A DNA stretch of 64,000 nt from Dicyema japonicum (taxonomy: Eukaryota > Dicyemida > Rhombozoa > Dicyemidae), in the NCBI GenBank assembly GCA_011109175.1, contig RDEW01000038.1:429155-493154 (forward strand), written 5' to 3'. A program made the translations under genes and the position numbers. Of this stretch, positions 59,377 through 64,000 are shown in pieces; position 1 is the stretch's first letter; every line of letters begins with the position of its first letter. The notes under the pieces are model-generated. The model was given only the letters and a program-made list of their open reading frames with translations, had not been told where the DNA came from and made no database searches.

Positions 59377-62300
59377 TCTTAAAATTTAGTCCCGGCCCCA
59401 TGTGGTGCTATGTGGCCCTTTGGTTATAATTTATGTTCTTTCCGTCTGATGACGTTATTGAATCCACTTCACTTAAATCGCTTTTGAATTCGGTTGTACA
59501 ACCTTTTTATGGAACCAAATCTACTTTACATCGCGGGGACTATGGACCAATCCACAAAAAAACTTGAGAAGCACAAATCTTTCCCCACTAGATAGATAAC
59601 CAATATGTACAAAAATACTTCTCGTTGACCCAGTTCCGTCACTTTCATCTTTTTTGCTCCTTGGGATAATCGATCCGATACGGTTCAGCAGGGTCTGTGA
59701 TTTGCTTCCTAAGAGTGCTGATTTTCCCACAGCGACTGATTCAAAATTTACTGTCGTACGAGAGATTCATTACAGCTTCATACAAAGATCTACTCTACTT
59801 CAATCTTGATTTTTACATGAAGAAATAGTTTACTTTAAAACTGATAAAATGTACATTCACGCAATCCTGATTTCTTAGTTAAGAGATTTTAGTCGTTTTT
59901 ATCCAATTTTAGAATGTTGGTGAAAATTTAAGCCTTTATTGATAAAATTTAAAAATTTGTGCACAGTTATTATTATTGTTTAACCAGAATATCACCGTCA
60001 TAACCAAAATAAACAAAATTCTAATACAGGTTTCTTTTTACAGTCTTCGCATCTTTTCTCGGTGTTCCGACTGCGTTCCTGCTCATTTCCGATTTGAGAA
60101 TGTATAATAATTCCCCTGTTTGGGACTTTATACCAGTAACGATATTGAATAGCTAGACAATCTCTAATCAGTAGATTGTTCCCTCAATTTATTCTACGTT
60201 GAAGATTGTATTATTTCCTTCTAATACTCAATTTACATGAGATGTATTGAGAGTCAACTTTGGCAGCCTTACTTATCATTATCAAGGTTATTATGTTTTC
60301 TTAACTTTAATTAACGATTAAAGATTAATGGTATATAAAATACTCTGTCTATTTTTACAAAATATTAGGCTTTCAATCATAAAAAATAATAAATTTAAAA
60401 AAGTGCTTACTTGCCAATTTTAAAGTATTTTTGTTCACAAAATATATATATGTCAATGTTCACAATTTGAAATCAATCTTATCAAAAAATCATATTTTTG
60501 AGTTTTGGTCACAAAATAAAATGTACACAACAAAAAACCAACTAATTTGTGACTTGAGATTGTTTTTTTTTGGTGTATGTTACTTATATCAACTGACCTA
60601 CTTATAAAATAAAAGCAGATTATTCAAATTGGATATTTAACTAGTTGGTTTGGCAATATGATGCTGAAACTCAACCAATATGGGACATTTCTGATTGTGT
60701 TTTATAATTTACCACAAAATTATCAATCAATCTTAAAAAATAATAAATTTATAAAAAAAAATGAATTGATTAACTAGTTAATCTAGTGGCTAATCAGTCT
60801 CAGGGTTGAGGTGGCCACGAAATTAATCCTGTTTAACTCAAATTTAGAGAACTTATATTATCGTCACTAAGAAGTAATAGAATGATAGGTAAAATTTTAT
60901 TTTTGCAATTAATCATTTATAGAACGTTTTCATTCACAATTTCTTAAATTCTTTCGTTATCTATATAAATTTCGAAAAAGTGAGATCATAGAAAATGTTT
61001 TTAATTATTTTGCTGTTTTGCTCTTTGAAATTTCGTCCAGTAGAAATTTTAAACCAAGATGACTTGTCGAGCAAAGCGCCAGGTATAATAAACGTTAATA
61101 TTGGTCAGAACCAGATGATGTCCAAGTGATTTCTTATGTTGTGAAAAAACCAATGACGCCTTTATTTGTTACTAGCTATTCATAAAAAAATTTTTAAAAC
61201 CAATATTTATTTCATTAACAAAATAGCCCTCATAGTTAATAAATAATATTTTATTGTTAATAAATTTTTGTTCGTTAAAAAAATAGCCATGTAATATTTT
61301 TAAAAACCCACAAGTCAAAGACATTTGAAATGATTTATGAATTGATTACCATTTTTATTAGAGTTGATAATTCCAATACTCCATTTTTTATCACCTCCAT
61401 AAACTGTAAGTTGTTGAATCATATAAAGTTGTTCATTTTCTTTTTATTATAAGCTTGTTGCGTGCGTACGTCTGAAGTTGTAAAAACTCAAAGCTTTATT
61501 TATTGACTGTTTAAACAGAATTCCTTCTAAGAATTCTGTTTCATTAATAAATTAGGATATCAAAATTAGGATATAATTTCAATTTTGTAAAAACAGTGGA
61601 AATATATGAAAAAAGAATTAATTTAGTAGTAAAATAATAATAATTGTCGATTAGTATGAGAACCCGGGGACATTTCGTGTCCGGGCTGATAAGTCAAACT
61701 TATGAGTCCAAAACATGTGGTTACAGGAGTCTTAATAAAACCAGAGGAATCACAATATATCCATGAAAACCACAAATATTGAACAACTGCACATCATCAA
61801 AAGGATTGAAAACGTAACAAAGATAAAAGTTCAAAAATTTATTGCAATAACAACAACAACAACGAAAATTTAAAAATTTGTGCACAGTTATTATTATTGT
61901 TTAACCAGAATATCACCGTCATAACCAAAATAAACAAAATTCTAATACCGGCCTCTTTTTACAGTCTTCGCATCTTTTCTCGGTGTTCCGACTGCGTTCC
62001 TGCTCATTTCCGATATGGACGTGGTCCGCATACTGGAGTCTTTCCAGGGGCACTGTTCCAGTCACCTCTATCAAATTTTCAAGCACAGTTAAATTATTTT
62101 TTTAATTTGCTCTGACATTTAAATTAATTATTTTGAAACTACTGGTAATATTTTCCGTATTAATTTGCGCATTCAAGAAATCCTATAATTTTAAATCCAA
62201 ATCTCGACAGTCTAGTTATCTAATTTGTTGGAAGATTTTATTCTGATCTTAGCATTTTCATGATGCGAAAGTCGTTTTGTAGGAGAAGGGCCTTTATTTG

Positions 62301-62973
62301 AGTCTGTTTTTCAGAAAATTTAAACAAGCAATTTGAGAATGTATAATAAAGCCCCTGTTTGGCACTTTATACCAGTAACGGTTTTTAATAGGTAGACAAG
62401 TCACTAATCAGTGGATTTTTTTATTTTCATTTTCCGTTTAAGATTGGATTAATTCCTTTACGACAGTCTAATACTCAATTTATATGAGATGTATTGAGAG
62501 TCATCGTCAAACACTTGGAGTCACATATTAACTTCGGCAGCCTTACTTCAAATTTATCACTGTCCTAACTTTAAGGTTATTGGGTTTTCCTAACTTTAAT
62601 TAACCACTAAAGTTTGATGGTAAATAAAATTCTCTGTTTATTTTTACAAAATATTAGGCTTTCAATCATAAAAAATAATAAATGTAAAAAAGTACTTACT
62701 TGCCAATTTTAAAGTATTTTTGTTCACAAAATATATATATGTCAATGTTCACAATTTGAAATCAATCTTATCAAAAAATCATATTTTTGCAAAAAAGTGA
62801 GTTTTGGTCACAAAATAAAATGTACTCAACAAAAACCCAACTAATTTGTGAGTTGAGATTGTTTTTTATGGTGTATTGCTTATATCAACTGACCTTTTTA
62901 TGAATTGAAAGCAGATAATTCAAATTGGATATTTAACTACTTGGTTTGGCAATATGATGCTCAACCAATATTA
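59377..62973 (-). repeat. right arm of the 12.4-kb inverted repeat
   Basis: Mirror of 50543-54075. The inner edge begins CTTAAAATTTAGTCCCGGCC; the outer edge ends GATGCTCAACCAATATTAA. The outer edge abuts an RT fragment beginning at about 62975, while the left arm continues into further repeat sequence, so the right side is truncated by, or inserted next to, that LINE. Confidence 0.92.
59521..59781 (-). CDS. small conserved ORF in right arm, unknown
   Basis: Mirror of the frame at 53678-53929: SALLGSKSQTLLNRIG, then IFVHIGYLSSGERFVLLKF and VHSPRDVK with the same stop. Two amino-acid differences from the left copy and no frame break. Function unknown. Confidence 0.35.
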
Positions 62974-62974
62974 A

Positions 62975-64000
62975 AAAGTTATTGAACGTATCATTTTCAA
63001 AAGGATAAGCAGACATATAGAAGAAACCTACTTTCTGATTCCGGAGCAGTGGGGTTTTCGTCCCGGAAAAGGCTGTGCAGTCTGTTTCTTTCTACTGAAT
63101 TCTGAAATCATGAAAGCAAAGGATTCCAAGAGACAAATAAACTTATTATGTCTTGATATCTCGAAAGCATTCGACAGTGTATGCCATGAAGCGTTGTTAT
63201 AGCAGCTTGTATCAGCATGTGTTCCAAGATATTTATTTGTTTGGCTAAGAAATTATCTTCAGAAAAGACAATCTTTGTGAAGGTGTGTGGATATATATCT
63301 GATGCAATATCATTCAAATGAGGAGTACCTCAAGGTTCAGTATTGAGCTCTATTTGTTTAATACATTTATGGCGTGTTTTCCACGTCCGAGGAAAATTAA
63401 TGCTAGTCTTCTATTTATGCGGATGACGTAATCGTTGTGGACACATCTCTAAAATCTTCTATATCTGAAGGAAGAATCCGGGAGTATTGGTGCAACCTGA
63501 GAGGGCTAAAGCTCTCTGCTGAAAAATCTTGCGCACTCTGAATAAGCAGTTTGAAAAAGCACCTGAAACAAAAATAAATACTGGGAGTAAACAATTCACA
63601 CAGTTTGCGCTACCTGGGGGTCAACTATGGACACGCAAGAGATTACATGGACGAAATAAAGAGGAGGAGAAAGAGAGCCTTTCAGTCGCTCATATGTATA
63701 CGGAAGATACACGTTAGCCGTGACACTTACCTGTTTATCTTCAAGGGAGTTATTTCTCCCTAGCCTACTTTATGGGTGCGAGGGGTGGTTCTTCTCTCAA
63801 AGAGGGACAAGATCTTATCCCTCCTAGAGATGACTAGAAGAGCTGCAATTAAGCTCTCCTTAAAAAGAAACTGAAAAACTGTCTAAACGAGGACGAAAAC
63901 AAGCTCCTGGAACCGATTAGCAAGATTGTGGAGGATCGGATCAATGGTTTCAAGATGAGATCAAAGGTTCAGGACACATACATAAAGCTGGGAGAATAAA
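62975..64000 (+). pseudogene. non-LTR retrotransposon RT, runs off window end
   Basis: Plus-strand RT: FKRISRHIEETYFLIPEQWG, FRPGKGCAVCFFLLNSEI, LLCLDISKAFDSVCHEALL (motif A, first catalytic Asp), then YADDVIVVDTSLKSS (catalytic box), LRGLKLSAEKSC and LRYLGVNYGHARDYM. Stops and frame changes are frequent. A different family from the 9180 element, judged by motif wording. The 5' end is missing at the arm junction. Confidence 0.85.

Noticed and set aside
50543-62973. Polinton/Maverick virus-like element
   Set aside because: The integrase in the spacer belongs to a separate 1680-bp TIR element with its own target duplication; no polymerase B, ATPase, protease or capsid gene is seen.

Overview
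The window is eukaryotic and animal: it carries a TCF/LEF factor, an SLC6 symporter, a G-protein alpha subunit, a Vps33-type Sec1/Munc18 protein, a mitochondrial-type folate enzyme and an ARM-BTB protein. The DNA is AT-rich, genes are sparse, and much of the rest is decayed mobile elements. The clearest signature is the introns. I could place more than 30 by requiring GT..AG (one GC..AG) boundaries and an unbroken conserved protein, and nearly all are 22-26 nt. Introns this short in conserved animal genes are a known trait of dicyemid mesozoans, so a dicyemid parasite is my best inference. The species is not proven by this window.

Layout. 1-708: a non-LTR reverse transcriptase (RT) fragment. 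2918-3064: a 49-nt tandem triplicate. 3656-5058 (+): TCF/LEF with HMG box and C-clamp. 7711-8763 (+): MTHFD-type dehydrogenase/cyclohydrolase. 9180-12560: LINE debris. 15380-17180 (-): a jockey/CR1-like LINE. 17332-19577 (+): ARM-BTB protein. 21155-23025 (-): SLC6 transporter. 24075-26477: SINEs and a pogo-type element split by a LINE. 27414-29000 (-) and 36905-40318 (+): two copies of an R2-like retroelement. 34020-34480: a small TIR element with an integrase fragment. 34750-36804 (-): VPS33 with a 5-nt micro-exon. 41464-42586 (+): a G-alpha with degenerate GTP-binding motifs. 43860-49842: repeated copies of another retroelement 3' domain and a Tigger-like transposase. 50543-62973: a 12.4-kb structure of two inverted arms of about 3.5 kb around a 5.3-kb spacer, which holds a Ginger-like DNA transposon nested in a pogo-like element. 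63000-64000: another RT fragment.

The six host genes are scattered, independently oriented and separately functional: Wnt transcription output, one-carbon metabolism, solute uptake, endolysosomal fusion, G-protein signalling and an unassigned ARM-BTB scaffold. I see no operon. Most mobile elements carry stops, frameshifts or truncations. Several host genes contain single-base frame breaks, mainly in homopolymers, inside otherwise well conserved proteins. I read these mainly as consensus errors in the assembly rather than gene death.
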